Positions 20,322 through 29,235 of a stretch of DNA of 64,000 nt are shown here, piece after piece. Source of the stretch: Solimonas sp. K1W22B-7 (lineage in GTDB: Bacteria; Pseudomonadota; Gammaproteobacteria; Nevskiales; Nevskiaceae); the NCBI RefSeq assembly GCF_003428335.1, contig NZ_CP031704.1, positions 5,282,071 to 5,346,070 of the forward strand, read 5' to 3'. Each line of letters begins with the position of its first letter. Position 1 is the stretch's first letter. The notes below the pieces were generated by a model. The model saw only the letters and a program-made list of their open reading frames with translations, was not told where the DNA came from and ran no database searches. The position numbers and the translations under genes are program-made.

Positions 20322-22106
20322 TTGTATCCCGTGCCCCAAAAATCACTTGTGCGGATTGCTTCGATAAGCTTCGAGAGGTTTAAGGCCTTTCGTGGTTACT
20401 CCCTCGTGCTCGACGGGATCAACATCTTGGTTGGGCCGAACAACTCAGGGAAGTCAACCATCGTCAGCGCGATACGAGCACTAGCTAGTGGGCTACGCGT
20501 CGCGCGTTCATCCGAGCCTGTACGTGTCACTCTACTATCCGGAATGACGCCTGGATATCGTGTGCCAGAATCTAGTCTTCCGATATCTTTAGAGAATGTG
20601 CACACAGACTATGAAGACACAGAAACTTCCATAGTTTTCGCGCTAAGCAATCGAAATAAGCTTCGTTTAGTGTTTCCTGCGGAAGGGGGTTGCTTTCTCA
20701 TTCCAGAAGCAGAGGGCGTACGCATCACCTCGCGCGCGGCATTCCAAAAGCATTTTCCTATAACCGTGGCGTGTGTCCCCGTTCTTGGGCCAGTTGAACA
20801 TCGCGAAGTCCGACGAGAGCGCAGTACAGTTCTCGGCGGGCTTTCTACGCATCGCGCATCGCGCCATTTTCGAAGCTACTGGCATCACTTCCCAGAGGGA
20901 TTCACAGAATTTTCCGCGTTAGTGGCCCAAACATGGCCTGGAATGGAAATTCTGCCGCCCGAGGTCTCCGATCCGCTGAAAGGTGAACTAACCATGTTCT
21001 GCCGCGAGGATCGTATTGATCGAGAGCTCTACTGGGTCGGCTTTGGCTTTCAGGTTTGGTGCCAGATGCTTACGCATCTTTCTAGAGTTTCTGATGCAAC
21101 GCTTGTCGTTGTGGACGAACCTGAGGTGTATTTGCATCCAGACGTACAGCGTCAACTTCTGGCCATCTTGAGAGAACTCGGCCCAGATGTTCTACTCGCA
21201 ACGCATTCCACAGAAATCATGGCCGAGGCAGATCCGAGCGAAATCATCTTAGTGGATAAAAAATCATCCAGAGGCCTTCGACTTAAGGACACTGCAGGAG
21301 TGCAGCGGGCACTGGAAGCGGTGGGCTCGATTCAAAACATTACGCTGACAGCACTCGCCCGGAATCGTCGGGTGCTGTTTGTCGAAGGAATAGATGATTT
21401 CCGTCTGCTAAGGCGAATTGCTCGGCGCCTAGGCCTCTCCAATCTAAGCACTGGCACGGGAGTAACGCCCCTCGCCTCTGGAGGATTCGGTTCATGGCAA
21501 CGGATTAACTCCCTTGCCTCTGCTATTGAGCCAGTGCTTGGTACTACGCTAAAAATTGCCGCTATTTATGACCGAGACTACTTCTGCGATGAGGAAGTAG
21601 ATAGCGTCGTTGCCAGCCTCGCGAAAGATCTTCGACTTGCGCACGTTCTTGGAAGGAAGGAAATTGAGAACTACTTGCTGATCCCTGCGGTTTTGCAGAA
21701 GGCTCTGCAGTCTGCGGTGACAGAGCGCGCGCATCGCTCGAATAGCGTCCCCGACGTGCCCCTTGATGTTGCAAAAGAGCTCGACGAAATTACTTCGGCT
21801 ATGCGAGACAATGTTCTGGCGCAGCTAATAGCCAAAAGGGCCACGTATTTTAGATCTAGCGGAAAGGATATCGCACAGATATCACGCGAAGCACTAACTT
21901 GGTTTTCGGCTAGGTGGGAACGAATCGAAACACGACTAGAAATGGTGCCTGGCAAAGAGGTTCTCGCGCAATTGCGGGATCGGATTCAAAGCAGACATGG
22001 CATATCCTTATCAGATGCCAGGATTGCGGATGCTATGAACCGAAGCGATATACCTTCTGATTTAATTGATCTTCTTGAGAAGATAGATGAGTTTCGTTCG
22101 AAATAG
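20322..22106 (+). CDS. OLD-family ATPase with TOPRIM nuclease domain
   Basis: 594 residues. Walker A GPNNSGKS (38-45), Walker B LVVVDEPEVYLHP and ATHSTEIM form an SMC-like ATPase head. A TOPRIM domain follows: FVEGIDDFRLL (Glu355), IAAIYDRDYFCDEE (Asp417/Asp419) and GRKEIENYLL. This is the class 1 OLD (overcoming lysogenization defect) architecture, a nuclease family used in phage defence. No UvrD-like helicase (Gabija partner) is adjacent. The start is uncertain: TTG at 20322, GTG at 20331 or GTG at 20349, with no clear ribosome site. AT-richer than the backbone; divergent from the Septu-like pair. Confidence 0.83.
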   Translation: MYPVPQKSLVRIASISFERFKAFRGYSLVLDGINILVGPNNSGKSTIVSAIRALASGLRVARSSEPVRVTLLSGMTPGYRVPESSLPISLENVHTDYEDTETSIVFALSNRNKLRLVFPAEGGCFLIPEAEGVRITSRAAFQKHFPITVACVPVLGPVEHREVRRERSTVLGGLSTHRASRHFRSYWHHFPEGFTEFSALVAQTWPGMEILPPEVSDPLKGELTMFCREDRIDRELYWVGFGFQVWCQMLTHLSRVSDATLVVVDEPEVYLHPDVQRQLLAILRELGPDVLLATHSTEIMAEADPSEIILVDKKSSRGLRLKDTAGVQRALEAVGSIQNITLTALARNRRVLFVEGIDDFRLLRRIARRLGLSNLSTGTGVTPLASGGFGSWQRINSLASAIEPVLGTTLKIAAIYDRDYFCDEEVDSVVASLAKDLRLAHVLGRKEIENYLLIPAVLQKALQSAVTERAHRSNSVPDVPLDVAKELDEITSAMRDNVLAQLIAKRATYFRSSGKDIAQISREALTWFSARWERIETRLEMVPGKEVLAQLRDRIQSRHGISLSDARIADAMNRSDIPSDLIDLLEKIDEFRSK

Positions 22107-22157
22107 CGGATGAGGAAGGCGGACAGATTTATATTTGCACCCAGCACAGCATCATGC

Positions 22158-22418
22158 CTAGCCACCGCTCCGATCCTTTCCAGGCTTCACGAGAAGGAGT
22201 GCATCGTTTACCCGGCAGCGGCATTGCTCCGCGAAATGCTGAAGTTCATCAGCATTTGCCGGATACGCATCATGCATCTCGCCGGTGATGAGGTAATACT
22301 TCTCATAGTCAACCAATCGATTGGAAACCGGTATCGATAGATAGCATCGGCCAGAATCCTCCTCGCACCCGATGCTAAACCGAAGCTCCCTGCAGACGGC
22401 GGTGTCGATGAATTTCAT
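22158..22418 (-). CDS. Small conserved-looking hypothetical protein
   Basis: 86 residues with a strong GGAGGC ribosome site. The central segment SIGCEEDSGRCYLSIPVSNR and the VDYEKYY that follows has the look of a conserved small globular family, but I cannot name it. There is no signal peptide or membrane segment. It is convergent with the OLD-type gene and downstream of, same strand as, the two genes at 22479-23858. Could be a small component of the same cassette. Confidence 0.65.
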   Translation of the reverse strand: MKFIDTAVCRELRFSIGCEEDSGRCYLSIPVSNRLVDYEKYYLITGEMHDAYPANADELQHFAEQCRCRVNDALLLVKPGKDRSGG

Positions 22419-22478
22419 TTGCCTCCGTGCCTAGCACCGCGTGGGCACGCTATGCTTTGCTCACCCTTACATTCGCTG

Positions 22479-23351
22479 TTAGACCTCGCCTGGTCTGCGA
22501 AGCAAGTAGTCGAACACGTCAAACATCATGAGCTTTATGTAAGTAAGGTCCGTCATAAAGAACTGCTTATCGCTGTCTTCAGCACCAACAAGCACTACGT
22601 TCTTAAGTATCTGATCAGGATTATCTGACAGATACTTATTTAACTCCTTCGCAAGGCGTATTAGATGAAATGTCGAGCTAATAATAATTAGATTGTTAGC
22701 CTTGCTAGGTTCGACGTACTTGCGCTGAAAGAATTCTGAGATGTTTGTCTTGGTGGTTGATGACTCGCTCTCGAAGCCAAACTTGTGCACCTTCGGAAGT
22801 GTTGCATGGCTGTTGTATTCCTTCAGCCGCTTCTTAAACTCGATAGACATCCGCTTAGACTCATCGGGTATTACTACCGGATCGCTTCCCTTTGGACTCG
22901 GATTCCGCCCGGAGAACACAACGGTAAAGTGGTGGCGCGCAAAAGACTGCGTGAATTCGACAGCGCGGCGAACACGCGCGCACAGCATCTCGCTGTCTTG
23001 GCATCCTGGGACTAAGATAGTGTTAACGAGGTTAGGGTCCGCACCTAAAACCTCTTGTACATGCTCTTCGTCAGCTTCTAAATAGCCAATATCGTGAACA
23101 ATATCTCGGCAGCAGTAGAGAGCCTTTTCTAGTGAAATCTTTCCCAGATATCCCGCGTCGTAATTTGATGTGAATATCGACGCCGCAAGGTCCGCCAGGA
23201 ACATCGGATCAGACTGAAGAACCGTTTCGTATTGCCGCAACTTGTCTTTGTAAACATGCCGCTTGAACGTGAACATTCGCATATATTCGGACAGATTCAT
23301 TCTGCCGCCTGGGGCCGCAGCCTCTGAGCCAATTCGCTGAAGAAAGTACAT
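22479..23351 (-). CDS. Uncharacterised protein with DUF218/YdcF-like features
   Basis: 290 residues, cytoplasmic. The segment from about 110 to 260 (LVPGCQDSEMLCARVRRAVEF, FTVVFSGRNPS, TKTNISEFF, NNLIIISSTFHLIRLAKEL) resembles the DUF218/YdcF/ElyC fold, which carries a serial SG...E, T-x-EN and TS-x-FH-x-x-R motif set. The N-terminal 100 residues are not recognised. ATG at 23351 has an AAGGGGG site overlapping the stop of the upstream gene, so the two are translationally coupled. Function unknown; YdcF-like proteins bind nucleotide-like ligands. Confidence 0.6.
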   Translation of the reverse strand: MYFLQRIGSEAAAPGGRMNLSEYMRMFTFKRHVYKDKLRQYETVLQSDPMFLADLAASIFTSNYDAGYLGKISLEKALYCCRDIVHDIGYLEADEEHVQEVLGADPNLVNTILVPGCQDSEMLCARVRRAVEFTQSFARHHFTVVFSGRNPSPKGSDPVVIPDESKRMSIEFKKRLKEYNSHATLPKVHKFGFESESSTTKTNISEFFQRKYVEPSKANNLIIISSTFHLIRLAKELNKYLSDNPDQILKNVVLVGAEDSDKQFFMTDLTYIKLMMFDVFDYLLRRPGEV

Positions 23352-23360
23352 GATGCCCCC

Positions 23361-23858
23361 TTAGTTGCTGCGCGACGCTGACTGCAGCGCTTCCTCCCCG
23401 ACACGGCCGCCGCAACTTCTGCAATTGCCACCGCATCTCTGCAGGTCGTTCCCCATTGACACGCCGAATCTGGCTTCGTACAGACTCTTGGTAAGTTCGA
23501 ATGCTTGAGCAAGTCGCTTCTTGTCTTCAATTCCCTCTAAGCCCATGTTCGGATCATGATGCAGGTAGCTTCCAAACAGGCTGTAGGTGTCCGCGAAGTA
23601 CTTTCTTGTATCAAGAATATGAAAGTGCCAGAACGAATCAATGATAGTTGTTGGAACCAACTTCAGAGAGGGGTATTCAAGGAGGAGAGACAGGAATCGG
23701 CGGTAGTCTCTATCTGCGTCGTTACACTGCTCGAGGGTCCATCCTAATCCTTCTCCATCATCCATCAGCTTGCGATGAACCGTAGAGAAATCCAGCTTTG
23801 CGACTGCAGGATTGATTGTCCTTTCAGCGTTGCATGCGTTTGCTGATATAGCTGACAT
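23361..23858 (-). CDS. GRDP-like (glycine-rich domain-containing protein-like) protein with Cys-rich tail
   Basis: 165 residues. IIDSFWHFHILDTRKYFADTY and the HHDPNMG after it is the WHxHxLDTxxY motif of the GRDP-like family (known from plant GRDPs and scattered bacteria; function unknown). The C-terminal tail RCGGNCRSCGGRVGEE has a CGGxCxxCGG motif that could bind metal or act as a substrate for modification. The ATG at 23858 is preceded by GGAG. It is coupled to the DUF218-like gene and has a terminator-like structure about 90 bases upstream in its own leader. Confidence 0.72.
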   Translation of the reverse strand: MSAISANACNAERTINPAVAKLDFSTVHRKLMDDGEGLGWTLEQCNDADRDYRRFLSLLLEYPSLKLVPTTIIDSFWHFHILDTRKYFADTYSLFGSYLHHDPNMGLEGIEDKKRLAQAFELTKSLYEARFGVSMGNDLQRCGGNCRSCGGRVGEEALQSASRSN

Positions 23859-23954
23859 GAAGGTCTCCAACTGCTACAGAGTGTGCACAACAAATGAAGA
23901 GCCAAAAGGGGCAGATTTACTCTACAACCCCCGTTCATGCTTTCTTTCTGCCCC

Positions 23955-24001
23955 AAAAACAAAAGGGCCAAGTCGAAACCAACAGTTTCGAGCCTAGCCC
24001 C
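23955..24001 (-). terminator. Terminator-like hairpin in the leader of the GRDP-like gene (minus strand)
   Basis: Reading the minus strand, a stem built from GGGCTAGGCTCGAAAC and GTTTCGACTTGGCCC around a TGTTG loop is followed by TTTTGTTTTT. It has the form of an intrinsic terminator yet lies about 100 bases before the GRDP-like start, with no gene immediately upstream on this strand. It could be an attenuator or end a small RNA. Confidence 0.5.
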
Positions 24002-24014
24002 TCTACTTCAGATG

Positions 24015-24042
24015 CAGCAACCTGAACCAACTGTCAGGTTGT
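24015..24042. promoter_or_regulatory. 28-base inverted repeat (copy B)
   Basis: CAGCAACCTGA, eight variable bases, TCAGGTTGT: the same arms, flanks and spacing as copy A at 20144-20171. It lies upstream of the terminator-like hairpin and the GRDP-like operon, and 93 bases upstream of the divergent secreted protein. Confidence 0.55.
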
Positions 24043-24134
24043 GGCCCAAGAAATCTCAATGCGATTTAAAAAGAAGCTAGGCTCGATTTGCAGGCCCATA
24101 GCCTTTTTTGATCCATCGAACACTTGGAGAAGCC

Positions 24135-24845
24135 GTGTTTAAGCCCGTCATTTTCTTGGTGTTGCTTGCACTGACTCATGCATTGCACGCTCAACAGTGC
24201 CCCAATGGGCAGTCCGTGATAGTGGACAATCCCGGGGTAAGTTACCGGTGTTCAGGTGGAATGCAGGCGCCTTCAATTCCCCAAGCACAGCGAAGCTACC
24301 CTGAGGGCTATCAGCGACCGCATGTTCCGGATGGTGGTGGCAATGGCTACGCGCAACGGAACGGCAGGAACTGGGAGCAGCAGCGCGTCGAATCGGAACG
24401 TTACTCGAACCAGCAGCGATTGCAGTCCGAAGCTCAAGCTCAGCGCCAGTTTCAGCAGAGTCAACGAGAGAGCCAACAGCTGCTGGAGCAGGAAGGATAC
24501 ATTGCCGATCCGAACCGTCAGTTAGTACCGCCCGTCATTGTTCGAAGAGAGCGTGGACCAAAACCTCTTTGGAACAACTACGCGGAACCTGTCTATCCAC
24601 GGGTTAATGGCGCGACAGACGATGATCCATACGCACCGTACGTGTCTCCGGATCAATTCGATCCGAATAAGTATCCTGGCTACGACAACATCCCCCAGTC
24701 ACCGCAGTACCGCTCTCCGGGCCTTGCAGGTGAAATACAGGATTTCTGCTGGGAAGTTGATTGCGGGGGAATACTTGCGGACCGAATAATTCCTGGGCCA
24801 CTGGAGGCGGGTCGCCATTTGGCCCGACCCAAGCCACGTCGATAA
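24135..24845 (+). CDS. Secreted Gln/Pro-rich hypothetical protein
   Basis: 236 residues from GTG at 24135, chosen because GGAG sits five bases before it and the product then starts with a clean signal peptide (FKPVIFLVLLALTHALHA, cleavage before QQC). The mature part has two Cys near the N-terminus, a long Gln/Arg/Glu-rich, probably coiled segment (about 85-130) and a Tyr/Pro/Asp-rich tail with two Cys near the end. No domain recognised. Exported, function unknown. It lies inside the AT-richer block. Confidence 0.7.
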   Translation: MFKPVIFLVLLALTHALHAQQCPNGQSVIVDNPGVSYRCSGGMQAPSIPQAQRSYPEGYQRPHVPDGGGNGYAQRNGRNWEQQRVESERYSNQQRLQSEAQAQRQFQQSQRESQQLLEQEGYIADPNRQLVPPVIVRRERGPKPLWNNYAEPVYPRVNGATDDDPYAPYVSPDQFDPNKYPGYDNIPQSPQYRSPGLAGEIQDFCWEVDCGGILADRIIPGPLEAGRHLARPKPRR

Positions 24846-24924
24846 CCTGGCCGGAGACGGAGTGACATTCGTTTGCTTGCACCGACCTCCGGGTGGACAC
24901 ACTGCGCTTTGCCATCCTCCCTCG

Positions 24925-25377
24925 CTACTTTTTGGCTAGCAGCGGGATGACGAGCTTCTGGCGGTGCAACCACATCCGCTCCTTGCACGAAAAGATGAGG
25001 TCCGACAGTTCGCCAAGCTCTTCCGGCGACACACGCTTTTCCGGCACGTCACGCCGGTTAGAGACGAGCCGGCCTCCGGAGTAAAGACGCCCGTGGACCA
25101 GCGCATTCCGCCTGTCGAAGAGCTCGCGAGCTTCCGTCAGCGTCTCAAGTAAAGGCGCGAGAACTTCGGTATCCAGCTGGAGTGCGAGTCCCTGTGCGTG
25201 CTTGAGCTTTCTGCCGAAGGGCCACTGCTGTTGCTCATCGTCGAGCGGCTGATTTCCAGCAAGCGCCGCCAGCAACTCGTCCAACTCGCCTTCTGCATAC
25301 GCAGCAAAGAGCGTAACGAGCCCTAGAGGCCGGATAAGATCACCTTCGTAAGCACCAATGGATGAAGGTGACACCAT
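24925..25377 (-). CDS. Hypothetical protein with possible HEPN RNase motif
   Basis: 150 residues, mostly helical by composition. The segment ARELFDRRNALVHGRLYSGG contains R-N-A-L-V-H, which fits the R-x4-6-H motif of HEPN ribonucleases; the surrounding helices are compatible with a HEPN-like bundle. Family assignment is tentative. No antitoxin partner (for example MNT nucleotidyltransferase) is adjacent. It is the last gene of the AT-richer block before icd. No ribosome site is evident at the ATG. Confidence 0.6.
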   Translation of the reverse strand: MVSPSSIGAYEGDLIRPLGLVTLFAAYAEGELDELLAALAGNQPLDDEQQQWPFGRKLKHAQGLALQLDTEVLAPLLETLTEARELFDRRNALVHGRLYSGGRLVSNRRDVPEKRVSPEELGELSDLIFSCKERMWLHRQKLVIPLLAKK

Positions 25378-25407
25378 GCGTCCGGCCTCAGAGGCCCGTT
25401 CTTTCCC

Positions 25408-27639
25408 TCAAACCCCCGCCAACGCCTCATTCAGCGTCTTGCTCGGCCGCATCACCGCATCCAGCTTCGCGGCATCCGGCAGGTAGTAGCCGCCGATGTC
25501 GACCGGGCGGCCCTGCACGTCGCCGAGCTCTCCGAGGATGGTCTTCTCTTTCTCGGTGAGGGTCTTGGCCAGGGGGGCGAAGCGGGTGGCGAGGGCCGCG
25601 TCTTCGGTCTGTGCTGCGAGTTCCTGGGCCCAGTAGAGGGCGAGGTAGAACTGGCTGCCGCGGTTGTCGAGCTGGCCGGTCTTGGGCGAGGGGTTCTTGT
25701 TGTTGTCGAGCAGCTTGCCGGTGGCGGCGTCCAGGGCCTTGGCGAGGATGCGGGCCTGCTTGTTGCCGGTCTTGATGCCGAGCTCTTCGATGCTCACGGC
25801 CAGGGCGAGGAATTCACCGAGCGAGTCCCAGCGCAGGTGGTTTTCTTCCACCAGCTGCTTGACGTGCTTGGGGGCGGAGCCGCCGGCGCCGGTTTCGTAC
25901 ATGCCGCCACCGGCCATCAGCGGGACGATGGACAGCATCTTGGCGCTGGTGCCCAGCTCCATGATGGGGAACAGATCCGTCAGGTAATCACGCAGGATGT
26001 TGCCGGTGACGGAGATGGTGTCCTTGCCGCGGATGAGGCGCTCGAGCGTGTAACGCATGGCGCGCACCTGCGACATGATCTGGATGTCAAGCCCGCTGGT
26101 GTCGTGGTCCTTGAGGTAGAGCTTCACCTTCTTGATGAGCTCGTTCTCGTGCGGGCGGTATTCGTCGAGCCAGAACACGGCGGGCATGCCGGAGTTGCGG
26201 GCGCGGATGACGGCGAGCTTGACCCAGTCGCGGATCGGGGCGTCCTTGACCTGGCACATGCGCCAGATGTCGCCCTCTTCAACCTGCTGGGTGAGCAGCA
26301 CTTCGCCGGTGGCGATGTCGATGACGCGGGCTTCGCCGCCCTCGGCAACCTCGAAGGTCTTGTCGTGCGAGCCGTATTCCTCGGCCTGCTGGGCCATGAG
26401 GCCGACGTTGGGCACGGTGCCCATGGTGACGGGGTCGAAGTTCCCGTTGGTTTTGCAGAAGTTGATCATCTCCTGGTAGATGCGCGCGAAGGTGCTCTCG
26501 GGCATCACGGCCTTGGTGTCCTTGGGACGGCCGTCCGCACCCCACATCTTGCCGCCGATGCGGATCATGGCGGGCATGGAGGCGTCTACGATGACGTCGT
26601 TCGGCGCATGCAGATTGGAGATGCCCTTGGCGGAGTCCACCATGGCCAGTTCGGGCCGGTGCTCGTGGCAGGCGTGCATGTCGCGGATGATCTCTTCGCG
26701 CTTGGAGCTGGGCAGGTTCTCGAGCTTGTCGTAGAGGTTGACCAGGCCGTTGTTGACGTTGACGCCCAGCTCGTCGAACAGGTGGCCGTGCTTGGCGAAG
26801 GCGTCCTTGTAGAAGATGCGTACGGCGTGGCCGAAGACGATGGGGTGCGAGACCTTCATCATGGTCGCCTTGACGTGCAGCGAGAACATGACGCCGGTCT
26901 TGCGCGAGTCTTCCATCTGTTCTTCGTAGAAGGCCAGCAGGGCTTTCTTGCTCATGAACATGCTGTCGATCACTTCGCCTTCGAGCAGCGAGACCTTGGG
27001 CTTGAGCAGCAGGGTGCGGCCGTCGCGGGTGACCAGCTCCATCTTGACGTCGCGCGGGCGGTCCAGGGTCATGGACTTTTCGCCGTGGTAGAAGTCGCCG
27101 TGCTTCATGTGCGCGACGTGGGAGCGGGAGGCCATGCTCCAGTCGCCCATGCTGTGGGGGTTCTTGCGAGCGTATTCCTTGACGGCGTTGGGGGCGCGGC
27201 GGTCCGAGTTGCCTTCACGCAGCACGGGATTGACGGCGCTGCCCAGGCACTTGGAGTAGCGCTTGCGGATGGCGGTTTCGGCGTCGGTCTTGGGGTCTTC
27301 CGGGAAGTCCGGCACCGGGTAGCCCTTAGACTGCAGCTCCTTGATGGCGCTGGTGAGCTGGTGCTGGGAGGCGCTGATGTTGGGCAGCTTGATGATGTTG
27401 GTGTCGGGCAGCAGGGTGAGCTTGCCCAGCTCGGCGAGGTTGTCGGGTACGCGCTGTTCCGGCGCCAGGAAGTCCGAGAACTCGCCCAGGATGCGGGCGG
27501 CCACGGAGATGTCGCTGGTGACGACCTGGATGCCGGCCGGCTCGGTGAACGCGCGGACGATGGGCAGGAACGAGGCGGTGGCCAGCAGCGGCGCCTCGTC
27601 GGTCAGGGTGTAGATGATGGTCTGGTTCTGCTGGGTCAT
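25408..27639 (-). CDS. icd: NADP-dependent isocitrate dehydrogenase, monomeric type
   Basis: 743 residues, the expected length for the monomeric (IDH-II) enzyme, which shares no close similarity with the dimeric Icd. Recognisable blocks include [24 protein letters not shown] at the N-terminus, [22 protein letters not shown] (substrate binding), [10 protein letters not shown] and [14 protein letters not shown]. It oxidises isocitrate to 2-oxoglutarate and CO2 with NADP+ in the TCA cycle. The frame stays open upstream to 28011 but only through intergenic repeats; AGGA nine bases before the ATG at 27639 and family length fix the start. Confidence 0.95.
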   Translation of the reverse strand: MTQQNQTIIYTLTDEAPLLATASFLPIVRAFTEPAGIQVVTSDISVAARILGEFSDFLAPEQRVPDNLAELGKLTLLPDTNIIKLPNISASQHQLTSAIKELQSKGYPVPDFPEDPKTDAETAIRKRYSKCLGSAVNPVLREGNSDRRAPNAVKEYARKNPHSMGDWSMASRSHVAHMKHGDFYHGEKSMTLDRPRDVKMELVTRDGRTLLLKPKVSLLEGEVIDSMFMSKKALLAFYEEQMEDSRKTGVMFSLHVKATMMKVSHPIVFGHAVRIFYKDAFAKHGHLFDELGVNVNNGLVNLYDKLENLPSSKREEIIRDMHACHEHRPELAMVDSAKGISNLHAPNDVIVDASMPAMIRIGGKMWGADGRPKDTKAVMPESTFARIYQEMINFCKTNGNFDPVTMGTVPNVGLMAQQAEEYGSHDKTFEVAEGGEARVIDIATGEVLLTQQVEEGDIWRMCQVKDAPIRDWVKLAVIRARNSGMPAVFWLDEYRPHENELIKKVKLYLKDHDTSGLDIQIMSQVRAMRYTLERLIRGKDTISVTGNILRDYLTDLFPIMELGTSAKMLSIVPLMAGGGMYETGAGGSAPKHVKQLVEENHLRWDSLGEFLALAVSIEELGIKTGNKQARILAKALDAATGKLLDNNKNPSPKTGQLDNRGSQFYLALYWAQELAAQTEDAALATRFAPLAKTLTEKEKTILGELGDVQGRPVDIGGYYLPDAAKLDAVMRPSKTLNEALAGV

Positions 27640-28084
27640 TGGCGACATCCTGGTGTCTGCGTCTTCTCGGCTAGTGATTGCTTTTTGTGGCGGGAGAAGA
27701 CGAATGGGGAACGAAGGGCCCTGCTGTTTTAACCCAGACGGGGCCGTTTCGTCTCCACCCCGGTGCGTGGGGTGGTGATTTTCCGGGCCCGGCTGCGCTG
27801 CCGGTGGCGAAGGAATGGCCAGGGGCGGGGGTATTTTGGGGTGGGGGGATGACGGGCGGGTGATGGGGAGGGGATGGAGGCCCGAGGTAGGGCAAGGCAG
27901 GAGCGGTTGCCGGCGAGGGAGCGAAGCCCGCTGTATTTCTGCTCCCCTCGCCCGCTTGCGGGAGAGGGGCTGGGGGAGAGGGTTTCTGTAAATCCCGGCT
28001 TGGCTAATCACAGGAAATTTTACAGAAACCCTCTCCCGGCCCTTCGGGCCACCCTCTCCCGCAGGCGGGAGAGGGGACGGCTCA
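27640..28084. other. Intergenic region upstream of icd
   Basis: No gene seen. The first 300 bases should hold the icd promoter and leader; they contain G-rich runs but no motif I can name. The last 140 bases are a composite palindrome (separate entry). Confidence 0.6.
27941..28077. repeat. Composite palindrome with TTTCTGTAAAT arms and CCCTCTCCC hairpins
   Basis: An outer pair (CTCCCCTCGCCCGC ... GGGAGAGGGG), an inner GAGGGTTTCTGTAAAT / TTTACAGAAACCCTC pair, and CCCTCTCCCGCAGGCGGGAGAGGGG at the right. It lies at the 3' end of apbE. Same architecture as at 12207 and 39697. Confidence 0.8.
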
Positions 28085-28999
28085 CTAGCTGACTTCCACC
28101 CCGATGGAATGGATGCTGCCTTCCACCGAGCCGCCGGCGTCCACCACCAGCCAGGGCAGGCCCAGTTGTTCGAGCCAGTCGCGGCCCTTGTGGCCCTTGA
28201 GCATGGCGATGGTGGTGGCGGTGCCGGCCACCAGGCATTGCTCGGCCAGGACGCTGACGCTGGCCAGGCCTTCGATGGGCCAGCCGTTGTGGGGGTCCAG
28301 GATGTGGCTGTAGCGGCGGCCGGCGAGCTCGAAGTAGCGCTCGTAGTCGCCGCTGCTGGCGATGGCGCCGCTGCTCAGCTCGATGCTGGCGACGGGGGTT
28401 TCCGGCGCGCGCGGGTGGCGGATGCCGACGCGCCAGGGGCTGCCGTCGGGCTGGGGGCCGAGCACGCGGATGTCGCCGCCCAGCTCGATCAGGCCGTGGT
28501 GGACGCCCATGGCGGCGAGCACGCCGGCGGCGCGGTCGGCGGCGTATTCCTTGCCGAAGCCGCCGAAATCCAGCTCCATGCCCTTGTGCGGCAGGACCAG
28601 GCGCGGCTTGCGCCATTGCAGCTTGTGCCAGCCGACCAGGGGCAGCAGGGCTTCGAGCTGGCCGGGCTGGGGGAGTTTGCGGGCCTTGAAGTCCCAGGCG
28701 CGGCGCAGCACGCCGGAGGTGGCGTCGAACAGGCCGTCGCTCTGCTCGTGGGCGGCGGCGGCGTAGTCCAGCAGGGCGGCGGTTTCGGGGTCTACGTCGG
28801 TGCCGGCGCGGTCGCCGGCGCTGGCGTTGATGCGGGAGAGGACGCTGTCTTCCTTGTAGCGGGAGTACTTGGCCTCGATGCGGTGGACCTCCACCGTGGC
28901 GGTGGCGGCCGCGCGCTGCAGCAGGGCCTCGTCGCGGGCGAACAGCTGCAGGGAGCAGGGTCCTCCCATGGCGTGGAAGCTGAAATGCTGGAAACGCAT
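28085..28999 (-). CDS. apbE: FAD:protein FMN transferase (ApbE)
   Basis: 304 residues from the ATG at 28999; a GTG at 29035 is a possible earlier start. ApbE landmarks: [68 protein letters not shown] and the Mg2+-binding region near [12 protein letters not shown]. It transfers FMN from FAD to Ser/Thr of target proteins (Nqr/Rnf-type and extracytosolic flavoproteins). No export signal is obvious. It follows the TlpA/DUF4266/DUF3570 genes on the same strand, a gene grouping that recurs in Proteobacteria, but no flavinylation target gene is adjacent. Confidence 0.92.
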   Translation of the reverse strand: MRFQHFSFHAMGGPCSLQLFARDEALLQRAAATATVEVHRIEAKYSRYKEDSVLSRINASAGDRAGTDVDPETAALLDYAAAAHEQSDGLFDATSGVLRRAWDFKARKLPQPGQLEALLPLVGWHKLQWRKPRLVLPHKGMELDFGGFGKEYAADRAAGVLAAMGVHHGLIELGGDIRVLGPQPDGSPWRVGIRHPRAPETPVASIELSSGAIASSGDYERYFELAGRRYSHILDPHNGWPIEGLASVSVLAEQCLVAGTATTIAMLKGHKGRDWLEQLGLPWLVVDAGGSVEGSIHSIGVEVS

Positions 29000-29140
29000 G
29001 GGGGGAAGCTTACTCTCCCACTGGGTTTCGCTCACCCCCTGGAACTGGTGACGGATTGGTGGTTTGTGACGGTTTTTGGATTTGGATTGGGGGAGGCTGG
29101 AGCCTTCAATCGGCGGCGCGGTGCGTGACCGCCGCTACTG

Positions 29141-29220
29141 CCCCCTCACCCTGACCCTCTCCCCGCTCGCGGGGAGAGGGAAATTAAAAACCCCCTCTGC
29201 CTTGTCAGGGAGAGGGGGTT
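29141..29220. repeat. CCCTCTCC palindromes between DUF3570 and apbE genes
   Basis: CCCTCTCCCCGCTCGCGGGGAGAGGG (two 11-base arms) and a neighbouring CCCCCTCTGCC/AGGGAGAGGGGG pair lie in the 236-base gap. They may separate the DUF3570 message from apbE. Confidence 0.75.
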
Positions 29221-29235
29221 GGGACCCGCCAGCGC

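Noticed and set aside
20322-22106. PARIS (AriA/AriB) or Gabija system
   Set aside because: ATPase and TOPRIM are fused in one protein, unlike AriA plus AriB, and no UvrD-like helicase is adjacent as in Gabija.
20144-24042. Integron attC sites or integron cassette array
   Set aside because: The inverted repeats lack RYYYAAC/GTTRRRY cores, and there is no integrase gene or series of cassettes.
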